64,000 nt of DNA, from positions 806,001-870,000 of the forward strand of contig NZ_QBUG01000001.1 of NCBI RefSeq assembly GCF_003058225.1, written 5' to 3'. The notes under the pieces are model-generated. The model had not been told where the DNA came from. It saw only the letters and a list, made by a program, of their open reading frames with translations, and searched no databases. A program made the translations under genes and the position numbers. Position 1 is the stretch's first letter. Every line of letters begins with the position of its first letter. Source of the DNA: Promicromonospora sp. AC04 (GTDB lineage Bacteria > Actinomycetota > Actinomycetes > Actinomycetales > Cellulomonadaceae). Below are positions 26,104 to 34,077 of the stretch, in pieces.

Positions 26104-27390
26104 TTATCGGTCTCGGTCCGCGCCAGCACCGGCGGCCGCGCCGCGCAGGCGCAGCGCGACCAGCCCGGCCCCGATCACGACCACGGCGTTGGCCAGCACC
26201 AGCACCCGGTAGTCCACGAACGCGAGCAGGCCGGCGCCGATCGCCGTCACGACGGTGCCCGGCAGGTTGTTGACCAGGTGGCCGGCGGCGGCCACCCGGC
26301 CCTGGAGCCGCTCGGGCGTGCGGACCTGGCGTTCGGTGACCCACGCGATGATCGCTGCGGTCACCCCGAACCCGAGCAGGGCCTGGCCCGCCACCGCAGG
26401 GATCACCCAGCTGAACATGAGGGGCACGAGGGCCACCCCCGAGGCGAGGATCCCCACCGCATAGACGCGCGGCCGCCCGAAGCGCGCCATGAGGCGCGGC
26501 GTGACCGCCCCGGCGACGAACCCGGCAACGCCCTGCAGCACGGTCAGCGGCCCGAGCCAGGCCGCGGGCACTCCCAGGCCGTCGAGCACGGCGAAGACGA
26601 CGGCGTTCACGAGGCCGACCGACGCGAACACGATCACCGCGTTCCACGTCATCCGGCCCAGCGGCTGCGTGCCGAACAGGTGCCGGAACCCGGCGGTCGT
26701 GGCCGCCAGGTACGACTCGCCCGGCTCGTCCTCGAACCGCGACTCGGTGACCCGCACCAGGCAGAACACGACCGCCGCGCCCACGAACCCGGCGATCGCC
26801 GCCACGACCAGCGGCACCACGCCCACCAGGGCGTAGACCGCGGCGCCGAAGATCGGCAGGGCCACCCGGAACACCTGGTCGATCATCGAGAGGCGGCCGT
26901 TCGCGTGCCCAAGGGCCTCGTCGGGCAGGAGGTCCTTGAGGATGCCCGACTGGCAGGCGCCCGTCACGTACGCGACCGCGGAGTACACGAGCGTTGACGC
27001 GAAGATCACCCAGACCTGGTCCGGCCGCGTCACCCAGAACAGCGGCACCAGCCCGAGCGCGCCCACCACGTAGGCAAACACGAGCATGCGCCGTCGGGAC
27101 ACCCGATCCGCGAGGTGCCCCAGGAACGGCGAGGCGAGCGCGGGCAGGCCGAGCAGCGCGAACGTCACGCCGCCCAGGGCGGCGCTCCCCGTGAGGTCCG
27201 CGACCCAGACGGCCATGAGCAGGGTCAGGAGCGAGTCCGCCACGTTCGCGAGCGTCCAGCCCACCACGAGCGTACGGAAGACCGGCGTCCGCAGGTGCTG
27301 GGCCGGGTCGCCCTGCATCAGCTGCCCGACGGCGGACGGGTCGCCCTGGGCGGTCGCGTCGCCGGAGGCGGGGGGCTCGGTGGTGGTCAC
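26104..27390 (-). CDS. Major facilitator superfamily transporter, probable exporter
   Basis: 428-aa integral membrane protein with about twelve hydrophobic helices. The typical MFS loop between helices 2 and 3 is GHLADRVSRRRM, and a second copy of the pattern occurs in the other half (PRLMARFGRPRV). The resemblance is to the enterobactin-exporter/drug-efflux type (MFS_3 like). The GTG at 27390 is chosen because upstream in-frame sequence is low-complexity and not protein-like; its Shine-Dalgarno (AGGA) is weak. The gene stands alone, converging on the PknG operon. Substrate unknown. Confidence 0.82.
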   Translation of the reverse strand: MTTTEPPASGDATAQGDPSAVGQLMQGDPAQHLRTPVFRTLVVGWTLANVADSLLTLLMAVWVADLTGSAALGGVTFALLGLPALASPFLGHLADRVSRRRMLVFAYVVGALGLVPLFWVTRPDQVWVIFASTLVYSAVAYVTGACQSGILKDLLPDEALGHANGRLSMIDQVFRVALPIFGAAVYALVGVVPLVVAAIAGFVGAAVVFCLVRVTESRFEDEPGESYLAATTAGFRHLFGTQPLGRMTWNAVIVFASVGLVNAVVFAVLDGLGVPAAWLGPLTVLQGVAGFVAGAVTPRLMARFGRPRVYAVGILASGVALVPLMFSWVIPAVAGQALLGFGVTAAIIAWVTERQVRTPERLQGRVAAAGHLVNNLPGTVVTAIGAGLLAFVDYRVLVLANAVVVIGAGLVALRLRGAAAGAGADRDR

Positions 27391-27615
27391 GGCTGCGATC
27401 CTGTCACGCCCGGCAGCGAGGGCCGCCTCGCCTGCTCGGCGCCGCCGTCGGGCGAGATCCGCCCAGCAGAAAAAGCCGTGCGCGATGCGGGCACTACCTG
27501 GGAGGCTCAGGGCACACCGCGGTGACGTCCGTCCGGTCCCATACCGGGCGGTGGACAGGGTCCGGCCAGACCCACGTCGGGAGACCGGCAATCCAGCGTC
27601 ACGAAAGGCACTCAC

Positions 27616-27795
27616 GTGCATACCGAGTACGACCTGGCGCAGTCCCTTCACCAGGACCGCCTCCGCGACGCCGAGGAATATCGGCGTTCCCGCACGCTCC
27701 GCGAGGAGCAGAAGCGACGCAAGGCCGAGGCCCGCGCCGCACACCGGAACGACAGCCGCGCAAAGGCATCCGCCCTGCGCGTGCGATCCGCATGA
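27616..27795 (+). CDS. Very small basic protein (59 aa)
   Basis: Starts at GTG 27616 with GAAAGG about 7 nt upstream and ends at TGA 27793. The product is helical and highly charged, with a central run RRSRTLREEQKRRKAEARAA, no cysteines and no hydrophobic core. Third-position GC is high and a strong hairpin terminator follows 50 bp later, which supports a real gene. I do not recognise it. A DNA- or RNA-binding role is possible from charge alone. It sits 226 bp from the divergent MFS gene start, so the gap 27391-27615 should hold both promoters. Confidence 0.6.
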   Translation: MHTEYDLAQSLHQDRLRDAEEYRRSRTLREEQKRRKAEARAAHRNDSRAKASALRVRSA

Positions 27796-27845
27796 TCCGC
27801 ACGGCGCCTGCCGGACCTCCGGCACCCGGCGCCTCCGGCATCCCC

Positions 27846-27886
27846 GAAGCAGAGCGTGTGTCCGACACACGCTCTGCTTCGTTCTT
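27846..27886 (+). terminator. Rho-independent-like terminator
   Basis: GAAGCAGAGCGTGTGTC (27846-27862) pairs perfectly with 27864-27880 and is followed by GTTCTT. It sits 50 bp after the 59-aa gene. Confidence 0.8.
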
Positions 27887-27986
27887 GTGCGCCGGGTCGC
27901 GAACGCCCGTCACATGCACCGCGCTCGGACACCATCCGCGTAGCCGCTGACCTGCGGAAGGGTGCTGCACGTCACCCCTGTCCGCC

Positions 27987-28016
27987 TTGCGCGGGATTTC
28001 CGTAATGAGGAATGAT
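27987..28016 (+). promoter_or_regulatory. Candidate promoter of the 49-aa gene
   Basis: TTGCGC (27987-27992), an 18-bp spacer, then AATGAT (28011-28016). This is the only AT-rich spot in the area and lies 100 bp before the 49-aa gene, which leaves a leader of about 90 nt. Confidence 0.35.
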
Positions 28017-28115
28017 GTAACACGACGGAAACACTGAGGAGCGCCGAGCCGCGACCCGGCCGATGCGCTCCCGAAGCACCGTCACCCTCTCCCCACCCCT
28101 GGAAGGACCACAGTC

Positions 28116-28265
28116 ATGGATGCCCATGCCGCTTACTACATCGGCCGCGCGCAGGTCGCCGAGATCGCCCGCCGCGCGGAGGTTGCCGGCGCACAGGAGC
28201 GCGCCCTGCGCAATCGCCCCGAGCGCCGTACCGCCAAGCGCACCAAGCGTTTCCGCCTGATCTGA
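28116..28265 (+). CDS. Very small basic protein (49 aa)
   Basis: ATG at 28116 with GGAAGGA about 8 nt upstream, stop TGA at 28263. The product begins MDAHAAYYIGRAQVAEIARR and ends in an Arg/Lys cluster (RRTAKRTKRFRLI). It has a clear promoter candidate about 100 bp upstream and a weak hairpin downstream, which speaks for a real, separately expressed gene. Function unknown. It shares its size, charge and neighbourhood with the 59-aa gene 320 bp upstream, although the sequences are not obviously homologous. Confidence 0.6.
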   Translation: MDAHAAYYIGRAQVAEIARRAEVAGAQERALRNRPERRTAKRTKRFRLI

Positions 28266-28308
28266 CCCGCCCCGCCCTGACCGCCTGACCGGCCCGGGCG
28301 GACAACCT

Positions 28309-28353
28309 GGCCCTTCCTCGGACGACCACCGGTCGCCCCGCGGGAGGGCCTTT
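28309..28353 (+). terminator. Weak hairpin terminator
   Basis: GGCCCTTCC (28309-28317) pairs with GGGAGGGCC (28342-28350) with one G-U, followed by TTT. It lies 44 bp after the 49-aa gene. Apart from this and the orn promoter, the 184-bp gap 28266-28449 shows nothing else. Confidence 0.45.
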
Positions 28354-28436
28354 CGGTCTCTCCGTCCGGGCCGGCATCGTCGGCACTCTCAAGAGCGCCA
28401 CCCCACCCAGCGGCGACCCGTCGGCGGCGGACGGAA

Positions 28437-28442
28437 TAGGCT
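28437..28442 (+). promoter_or_regulatory. -10 element (TAGGCT) of orn, leaderless layout
   Basis: TAGGCT is 7 nt before the GTG start codon of orn, which places the transcription start at or next to the start codon. Confidence 0.5.
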
Positions 28443-28449
28443 GAGGGGC

Positions 28450-29085
28450 GTGAGCCTTCCCAACCCCAACGAGCGCATCGTCTGGATCGACTGCGAGATG
28501 ACCGGCCTGGACCTGCGCGCCGACGCGCTCGTCGAGGTCGCCGCGATCGTCACGGACTCCGACCTCAACGTCCTGGGCACCGGTGTCGATGTCCTCGTCA
28601 AGCCTCCGGCCGAGGCCTTGGCGCAGATGAACGACTTCGTCCGCACCATGCACACCACGTCCGGTCTGCTCGACGAGCTCGACGGGGGGCTGACCCTCCA
28701 GGAGGCGCAGGACCAGATCCTGGCCTACGTCCGCGAGTGGGTACCCGAGCCCGGCAAGGCGCCGCTGGCCGGCAACTCCGTCGGCACGGACAAGTCGTTC
28801 CTCGACCTGCACATGCCCGAGCTGGTGGGCTACCTGCACTACCGGATCGTCGACGTGTCGTCGATCAAGGAGCTCGCGCGGCGCTGGTACCCACGCGTCT
28901 ACTTCGCCTCCCCGAAGAAGGAGGGCGGGCACCGCGCGCTCGCCGACATCCTCGAGTCGATCGACGAGCTGCGCTACTACCGCGAGGTCCTGTTCCCCGC
29001 GCAGCCCGGCCCGGACACGGCGACCGCCCGCGCCGCGGCGGAGCGCGTGGCCGAGACGTCCGTCACGAAGCAGCTCGCTCCGTAG
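28450..29085 (+). CDS. orn: Oligoribonuclease
   Basis: 211-aa 3'-5' exoribonuclease that degrades two- to five-nucleotide RNAs, including the pGpG left from cyclic di-GMP turnover. It is a DEDDh nuclease: WIDCEMTGLD supplies Asp14 and Glu16, a middle aspartate lies in GTDKSFLDLHMPEL, and HRALADILESI holds the His and last Asp. Length is slightly above E. coli Orn (181 aa) through a C-terminal Ala-rich tail. The start is GTG with a -10 box only 7 nt upstream, so translation may be leaderless. tRNA-His follows directly downstream, an arrangement found in many actinobacteria. Confidence 0.95.
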   Translation: MSLPNPNERIVWIDCEMTGLDLRADALVEVAAIVTDSDLNVLGTGVDVLVKPPAEALAQMNDFVRTMHTTSGLLDELDGGLTLQEAQDQILAYVREWVPEPGKAPLAGNSVGTDKSFLDLHMPELVGYLHYRIVDVSSIKELARRWYPRVYFASPKKEGGHRALADILESIDELRYYREVLFPAQPGPDTATARAAAERVAETSVTKQLAP

Positions 29086-29157
29086 ATTTGGGTTCGGTCC
29101 GCGGCCACCGACCATGTATGCTTTTCGACGGTCGCTGGTCCACGATCGGCGAACATG

Positions 29158-29233
29158 GTGGGCGTAGCTCAGCTGGTAGAGCATCGCGTTGTGGTCGCGA
29201 GGGCCGCGGGTTCAAGTCCCGTCGCTCACCCCA
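29158..29233 (+). tRNA. tRNA-His (anticodon GTG)
   Basis: Acceptor stem GTGGGCG pairs with CGCTCAC (one G-U). The anticodon stem TCGCG/CGCGA encloses loop TTGTGGT with GTG at 29191-29193. T-arm GGGTTCAAGTCCC is normal. The base before the acceptor is G (29157), the extra G-1 typical of tRNA-His, opposite C73 (29230). CCA is encoded (29231-29233), unlike the Lys and Leu tRNAs of this window. Confidence 0.96.
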
Positions 29234-29238
29234 TACGC

Positions 29239-29275
29239 AAGGGCCCCTCGCACAGGCGAGGGGCCCTTCGTTCTT
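29239..29275 (+). terminator. Terminator of tRNA-His
   Basis: AAGGGCCCCTCG (29239-29250) pairs fully with 29257-29268, 6-nt loop, followed by CGTTCTT. It lies 5 nt after the tRNA. Confidence 0.85.
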
Positions 29276-29298
29276 GCCGGACGACGGCGGCCGGCCCG

Positions 29299-30195
29299 TC
29301 AGCCCAGGAGCTTCAGCACCGCGTCCGCGAGCTTGGCCTCGACGCCCGTCCCGTACTTCATCCACAGCGACGGCTCGGTGAGCTCCAGCTCGATGACCAT
29401 GGGCACGCCGTCGTCGCCCGAGACGAGGTCCACGCGCGCGTAGGTGAGGTCCGCGCCGGTGGCCTCCCGGGCCACCGCGAGCGCCCGCAGCGCCACCTCG
29501 ACCTGGTCGGGGGTGGCCTCGAACGAGACCATCTCCTCCTCGGCGTACAGCTCGCTCGAGTCCTGTGCCGGGCCGGTGAGCAGGGCGTTCTTCCGCACGG
29601 CGTGGGTGAGCTCGCCGTCGATGAAGACGAGGCAGGTCTCGCCGGTGATGTCGACGGAGGTGACGTAGGGCTGGATCATGACCCAGCGGCCGTCGTCGAG
29701 CAGGCGGGTGGCGTGCGCGATGGCGAGGCCGCGCGACTCGGCGGACACGGGCTGGTAGCGGCCGGTGTTCTTCGCCCCCGCGCTGACGACGGGCTTGACC
29801 ACGAAGTCGCCGAACGCGGGCATGCGGGTGTGCACGGCGCGCTTGGAAAGGTGCCGCTCGGGGTCGAGCCAGATCGTCGGGATCACGGGGATCCCGGCCT
29901 CCTCGAGCTCGCGCAGGTACCGCTTGTCGGTGTTCCATGCGATGACGTCGGCGGAGTTGGCCACCTTGGGCAGGGAGCGCGCCCACGCGAGGAACTCGTC
30001 GTGGCGCGGCGAGTAGTCCCAGGTGGAGCGGACCAGCACGAGGTCGTAGGCCTGCCAGTCCACGGCCGGGTCGTCCCACACGGCGGGTTCGGCCGTCACA
30101 CCGCGCCCGGCGAGGGCGGCGATCAGCGGCACATCGTCCGTGTCGAGGTCGGGCAGCTGGGAGCAGGTGGCGAGGGCTACACGTGCGTTGGTCAC
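29299..30195 (-). CDS. ATP-grasp domain protein (RimK/DcsG-like ligase)
   Basis: 298-aa cytosolic enzyme likely to join a carboxylate to an amine or thiol using ATP. The ATP-grasp pattern is visible: PAFGDFVVKPVVSAGAKNTG (nucleotide lysine and Gly loop, about 126-145), MIQPYVTSVDITGETCLVFI (about 173-192) and the metal-binding MVIELELTEPSLW near 270-282. The N-terminal part (ALATCSQLPDLDTDD, LVLVRSTWDYSPRHDEFLAW) matches the group that contains the D-cycloserine ligase DcsG, but no other cycloserine genes are present. Start is GTG without a Shine-Dalgarno; TAGTCT about 7 nt upstream suggests a leaderless transcript. The natural substrate is not predictable. Confidence 0.82.
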   Translation of the reverse strand: MTNARVALATCSQLPDLDTDDVPLIAALAGRGVTAEPAVWDDPAVDWQAYDLVLVRSTWDYSPRHDEFLAWARSLPKVANSADVIAWNTDKRYLRELEEAGIPVIPTIWLDPERHLSKRAVHTRMPAFGDFVVKPVVSAGAKNTGRYQPVSAESRGLAIAHATRLLDDGRWVMIQPYVTSVDITGETCLVFIDGELTHAVRKNALLTGPAQDSSELYAEEEMVSFEATPDQVEVALRALAVAREATGADLTYARVDLVSGDDGVPMVIELELTEPSLWMKYGTGVEAKLADAVLKLLG

Positions 30196-30262
30196 GGAAC
30201 GAGACTATCGGGACCGGTTCCGCGGGGTCCCGGCCTGGGGGCCTGGCAAAACGCGGCGTCGG

Positions 30263-31363
30263 TCACAGTGCCGGCTGGTGGCCGGACGTGTCGTCGGCGG
30301 CGTCTGCCGCAGCTGTTGGCTCCGCGTCCGCCACAGCGTCCACCACGGGTGCGTCCGGTACCGGCGCATCAGAGACCGCCGCGTCCGCCGCCCGGCGCAG
30401 CGCGCCGAGGATCCCGTCCGCCGTGAGCGAGCCGACGACGTCGCCCGACTCCCCCACGACCGGCACCCGCCCCATGGCCGATCCGGGCAGCGCCGCCACG
30501 GCCTCGAACGCGTCGGTCAGGCGCGCGCCCAGCCGCACGGGCGCGGGTGCGGGCTGGACTATCCGGTCCGCGCTCTCCAGGTCGGCGGTCTGCAGGCGCG
30601 CGAGCGCCAGCATGCGCGAGGCGGAGCCGTCACCGATGAAGTCCCGCACCCGGCCCGACGCCGGATGGGCCAGCACCGCGAGCGGGCTCGCCACCTGCTC
30701 CAGCACACCGCCGCGGGACAGGACGGCGATCCGGTCGCCGAGGCGCGCCGCCTCGTCGATGTCGTGCGTCACGAGGATCACCGTGGTCCCGGTCTCGCGC
30801 TGGATACGCATGAACTCCGTCTGCAGGCGCCGGCGGAACTCCGGGTCGACGGCGCCGAACGGCTCGTCCATCAGCAGCACCGGCGGGTCGGTCGCGAGCG
30901 CCCGCGCCACGCCGATGCGCTGGCGTTCGCCGCCGGACAGCTCGTGCGGGTACCGCTTCGCGTAGGTGGCGGCCGGCAGGCCCACGAGGTCCAGCAGCTC
31001 GGTCACGCGCGCCCGGGTGCGCTTGCGGTCCCAGCCCAGCAGGGCGGGGACAGTCGCGATGTTCGCCTCGACGGTGCGGTGCGGGAACAGCCCGACGTTC
31101 TGGATGACGTACCCGATGCGGCGGCGCAGGGCCACGGGGTCGGTGGTGGTGACGTCCTCGCCGTCGAGCAGGATGCGGCCCGACGTCGGCTCCACCAGGC
31201 GGTTGACCATGCGCAGCGTGGTGGACTTGCCGCAGCCGGACGGGCCGACGAGCGCGAGCACCTCGTGCTCGCGCACGGAAAAGCTGAGTCCTTCGACGGC
31301 GACGGTTCCGTTCCCGTACGCCTTGCGGACGGTGTCCAGCTCGATCACGGTGCGCGCAGCCAT
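30263..31363 (-). CDS. OpuCA/ProV-type ATPase of glycine betaine/quaternary amine ABC importer
   Basis: 366-aa ATPase that powers osmolyte uptake by the permeases at 31407-32752. Walker A is GPSGCGKSTT (about 40-49), signature LSGGERQRIGVA, Walker B VLLMDEPFGA. A C-terminal CBS-type regulatory region follows (about 285-335, MGRVPVVGESGDVVGSLTADG), then a tail of repeated Asp/Ala/Val. CBS domains in OpuA sense ionic strength or bind cyclic di-AMP; only one recognisable CBS copy is seen. It is transcribed away from the permeases, with only 43 bp between the two starts, whereas most opuC operons are unidirectional. Confidence 0.9.
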   Translation of the reverse strand: MAARTVIELDTVRKAYGNGTVAVEGLSFSVREHEVLALVGPSGCGKSTTLRMVNRLVEPTSGRILLDGEDVTTTDPVALRRRIGYVIQNVGLFPHRTVEANIATVPALLGWDRKRTRARVTELLDLVGLPAATYAKRYPHELSGGERQRIGVARALATDPPVLLMDEPFGAVDPEFRRRLQTEFMRIQRETGTTVILVTHDIDEAARLGDRIAVLSRGGVLEQVASPLAVLAHPASGRVRDFIGDGSASRMLALARLQTADLESADRIVQPAPAPVRLGARLTDAFEAVAALPGSAMGRVPVVGESGDVVGSLTADGILGALRRAADAAVSDAPVPDAPVVDAVADAEPTAAADAADDTSGHQPAL

Positions 31364-31393
31364 GTCGTCGAACCTACCTGGTCACGGGCACGG

Positions 31394-31399
31394 TACGGT
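31394..31399 (+). promoter_or_regulatory. -10 element (TACGGT) of the OpuC permease genes
   Basis: TACGGT is 7 nt before the ATG at 31407, inside the 43-bp gap between the divergent ATPase and permease genes. GGAGG is present but abuts the start codon, which is too close for normal use; a leaderless start is more likely. Confidence 0.45.
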
Positions 31400-31406
31400 C
31401 GGAGGC

Positions 31407-32066
31407 ATGCCCGGCAACCCCTGGTTCTCCTGGTCCTACGTGGTCGACAACGCACCCGTGCTGTGGGAACGCACCATCGAGCACGCCGGCCTGACGATCG
31501 AGGCCGTGGTGATCTCCGCGGCCATCGCGATCCCGCTGGGGGCGCTGATCTCCCGGTCCCGGTGGCTGTCCGGGCCGGTGCTCGGCACGGCGGCCGTCAT
31601 GTACACGGTGCCGTCCCTGGCGCTGTTCGCGATCCTCGCGCCGCTGCTCGGGATCGGCCGCACGCCCGTCCTGGTGGGCCTGGTGGTCTACGCGCTGCTC
31701 ATCATCCTGCGCAATACGGTGGCCGGGCTCGAGACCGTCGACCCCGCCGTCCTCGACGCCGCGCGCGGCCTGGGCTACGGGCCGGGCCGGATGCTCTTCC
31801 AGGTCGCCATGCCGAGCGCGCTGCCGAGCATCGTCGCCGGGCTGCGGCTGGCCACCGTGTCGACCGTCGCGCTCGTCACCGTCGGCGTCGTGGTCGGGTA
31901 CGGCGGGCTGGGGCAGCTCATGTTCCAGGGCTTCCGCAACAACTTCTACCGGGCCGAGATCATGACGGCCACGCTCGCGACCATCGCCCTCGCCCTCGTG
32001 CTGGACCTCGCCCTCTGGGCGGGCGGCAGAGCCCTGACCCCCTGGCTGCGCGGGAGGACCTCATGA
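31407..32066 (+). CDS. OpuC-type osmolyte ABC permease, first copy
   Basis: 219-aa inner-membrane permease with about six helices. The ProW/OpuCB signatures are visible: MYTVPSLALFAILAPLLG, VYALLIILRNTVAGL and the EAA-like ARGLGYGPGRMLFQVAMPSA for ATPase contact. It is followed by a second permease with a 4-bp ATGA overlap, as usual in OpuC systems where two different permeases pair. Length is normal for OpuCB (about 215 aa). Confidence 0.92.
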   Translation: MPGNPWFSWSYVVDNAPVLWERTIEHAGLTIEAVVISAAIAIPLGALISRSRWLSGPVLGTAAVMYTVPSLALFAILAPLLGIGRTPVLVGLVVYALLIILRNTVAGLETVDPAVLDAARGLGYGPGRMLFQVAMPSALPSIVAGLRLATVSTVALVTVGVVVGYGGLGQLMFQGFRNNFYRAEIMTATLATIALALVLDLALWAGGRALTPWLRGRTS

Positions 32067-32752
32067 GCGCCCCCACCGGCGTCGTCCAGGAAGCCCTCGT
32101 GTGGCTGAACGACCCCCTGACCTGGACCGAGCCCGGCGGCGTGCTCGACCTGGCGGGCGAGCACCTGCTCATGACCGCGGCCGCCGTCGCGGCGGCCGCC
32201 GCGGTGGCCGTCCCGCTCGGCGCCTGGCTGGGGCACAGCGGCCGGGGCGCGGGCCTCGTCGTCTGGCTCACCAACGCCTCCCGGGCGCTGCCGACGCTCG
32301 GCATCATCCTGCTGCTCGCCGCCGGCGGCCTGTTCGGCAACACGGCCACCGTCATCGCCGCCGCCTTCTTCGCCGTGCCCGTCCTCTTGGTCAACACCTA
32401 CGAGGGCGTACGCGGCGCCGACCCCGACGCCCGCGACGCCGCCCGCGGCATGGGCATGAGCGGCGGGCGGATCCTGCTGCAGGTCGAGCTGCCGCTGGCC
32501 ACCACTCTGGTCGCAGCCGGGCTGCGGGTCACCATCGTGCAGGTCGTCGCGACCATCCCACTGGCGGCGCTCGCCGGCGGCGGGGGCCTGGGCCAGATCA
32601 TCGCGCTCGGCATGGGCACGCAGCGGTACGGTGAGGTGCTCGCGGGCGGCGTGGTGGTCGCGGCGCTCTGCCTCGCGATCGACGCCGTCCTCGCGATCGG
32701 CCAGCGCCTGGCCACGCCGGCCCCGCTCCGGGTCGGCGCGGGGGCCGGTTAG
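32063..32752 (+). CDS. OpuC-type osmolyte ABC permease, second copy
   Basis: 229-aa permease, paired with the gene just upstream. Membrane helices are evident from about residue 33. The motif TNASRALPTLGIILLLAAGG matches the family, and the EAA loop is ARGMGMSGGRILLQVELPLA. Start ATG overlaps the previous stop and GGAGG is ideally placed. The binding-protein gene follows after 170 bp with its own promoter candidate. Confidence 0.92.
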   Translation: MSAPTGVVQEALVWLNDPLTWTEPGGVLDLAGEHLLMTAAAVAAAAAVAVPLGAWLGHSGRGAGLVVWLTNASRALPTLGIILLLAAGGLFGNTATVIAAAFFAVPVLLVNTYEGVRGADPDARDAARGMGMSGGRILLQVELPLATTLVAAGLRVTIVQVVATIPLAALAGGGGLGQIIALGMGTQRYGEVLAGGVVVAALCLAIDAVLAIGQRLATPAPLRVGAGAG

Positions 32753-32838
32753 GCCCGCCGGAGCCTTTCCGGGCCCGGCCCGACCGCCAGCCGAAACCCG
32801 ACCAAATGTAACGAGATTCTCACGAGCGGGTTTATCCC

Positions 32839-32868
32839 TTGCCTTCGACCGCCCGCCGGAGTCAAATA
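32839..32868 (+). promoter_or_regulatory. Candidate promoter of the OpuC binding-protein gene
   Basis: TTGCCT (32839-32844), an 18-bp spacer and CAAATA (32863-32868), in an unusually AT-rich stretch between the permease and binding-protein genes. This would let the binding protein be made in excess over the permeases. Confidence 0.45.
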
Positions 32869-32922
32869 GGACAGATCGAAGCCGTAGAACAGTTGTACGT
32901 CATCCACGTTCGGAGACATTCG

Positions 32923-33951
32923 ATGAACCTCCCCCGTACGCACGTGTCCCTGCCCCGCGCCATCGGCGCGGCGGTCGCGGTCGTCGGCCTCACTCTCCTG
33001 ACCGCCTGTGGCGAGCCAGGCTCCGCCGGCGGAGGCGGCAGCACCCCAACGGGCGGCGGCGACGTCGCTGCCTGCGAGGCGGTCCCCGGCGACGAGCTCG
33101 TGGTGCTCGAGGACGACAAGCAGCTCCAGACCGTCGACAACATCATCCCGGCGATCAACGCCGCCGCGATCGAGGGCGACGACAGCCTGATCCCGCTCCT
33201 AAACACCGTGTCGGCCGCTCTCGACACCGACACCCTCATCGGCCTGAACAAGGCGGTGGACGTCGACCGGCGCACCTCCGCGGAGGTCGCCGAGGAGTTC
33301 GTGGCCGACGCCGGCCTGGACAGCCCCGAGCAGAGCGGCAGCGGCGAGATCGTCATCGGCGCCGCCGACTTCGCGGAGAGCGCCACGCTCGGCACCATCT
33401 ACGCGACGGTGCTGAACGCCGCCGGGTACGACGCCGAGGTCACGACCATCGGCAACCGTGAGGCCTACCTCCCCGCGCTGGAGGACGGCGAGCAGGTCCA
33501 GGTCATCCCGGAGTACGTGGGTACCCTCACGGAGTTCATCAACAAGGACGTCAACGGGGCCGACGCCGAGCCGGTCGCGAGCAGCGACCTCGACGCCACG
33601 GTGGAGGGCCTCACCGGCCTGGGCGAGGAGGTCGGCCTCGTGTTCGGCGAGCCCTCCCCCGCGCAGGACCAGAACGCGTTCGCCGTGACCAAGGCGTTCG
33701 CGGACGAGCACGGCGTCACCACGCTCAGCGAGCTCGCCGAGGCCTGTGGCGGCCTCGTGCTCGGCGGCCCGCCGGAGTGCACGGAGCGCCCGTTCTGCCA
33801 GCCGGGTCTCGAGGAGACGTACGGCCTTCAGTTCGCGGAGTTCCGCTCGCTCGACGCCGGCGGCCCGCTGACCAAGTCGGCGCTCCAGCAGGGCGAGATC
33901 ACGCTCGGCCTGGTCTTCAGCTCGGACGGCTCCCTGACGCCGTCGGAGTGA
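32923..33951 (+). CDS. Quaternary-amine-binding lipoprotein (OpuCC/ProX type)
   Basis: 342-aa extracellular receptor of the osmolyte importer. The start MNLPRTHVSL with GGAG upstream leads straight into a signal peptide and lipobox LLTAC (Cys29). A Gly/Ser linker precedes the OpuAC fold: IVIGAADFAESATLGTIYAT, then NREAYLPALEDGEQVQVIPE and YVGTLTEFINK. Likely ligands are glycine betaine, choline or carnitine; the aromatic cage cannot be assigned reliably from sequence alone. Twin hairpins follow 9 bp after the stop. Confidence 0.9.
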   Translation: MNLPRTHVSLPRAIGAAVAVVGLTLLTACGEPGSAGGGGSTPTGGGDVAACEAVPGDELVVLEDDKQLQTVDNIIPAINAAAIEGDDSLIPLLNTVSAALDTDTLIGLNKAVDVDRRTSAEVAEEFVADAGLDSPEQSGSGEIVIGAADFAESATLGTIYATVLNAAGYDAEVTTIGNREAYLPALEDGEQVQVIPEYVGTLTEFINKDVNGADAEPVASSDLDATVEGLTGLGEEVGLVFGEPSPAQDQNAFAVTKAFADEHGVTTLSELAEACGGLVLGGPPECTERPFCQPGLEETYGLQFAEFRSLDAGGPLTKSALQQGEITLGLVFSSDGSLTPSE

Positions 33952-33960
33952 CGTTGCCCG

Positions 33961-34011
33961 GACCAGGCCACTGACTCGGCATACCCGGTATGCCGAGTCA
34001 GTGGTTTGGTC
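33961..34011. terminator. Twin hairpin, first (25-bp stem)
   Basis: 33961-33985 and 33987-34011 form a near-perfect palindrome: 18 exact inner pairs (CCACTGACTCGGCATACC and complement), two G-T pairs and five more exact pairs. It sits between converging genes. Its core CTGACTCGGC recurs in the next hairpin. Confidence 0.75.
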
Positions 34012-34013
34012 GG

Positions 34014-34062
34014 ACTGCGGGACTGACTCGGCGTACTGCGCACGCCGAGTCGGTCCCGCAGT
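34014..34062. terminator. Twin hairpin, second (21-bp stem)
   Basis: 34014-34034 and 34042-34062 pair over 21 bp with one G-T and a 7-nt loop. The core GACTGACTCGGCGTAC repeats that of the first hairpin 45 bp earlier, so the pair looks like a duplicated element or one terminator per direction. Confidence 0.7.
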
Positions 34063-34077
34063 GCTTGGGGTGTCAGG

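Noticed and set aside
27391-27615. Possible riboswitch or small RNA in the gap after the MFS gene
   Set aside because: I see short GC-rich pairings but no conserved riboswitch motif; I cannot support a call.
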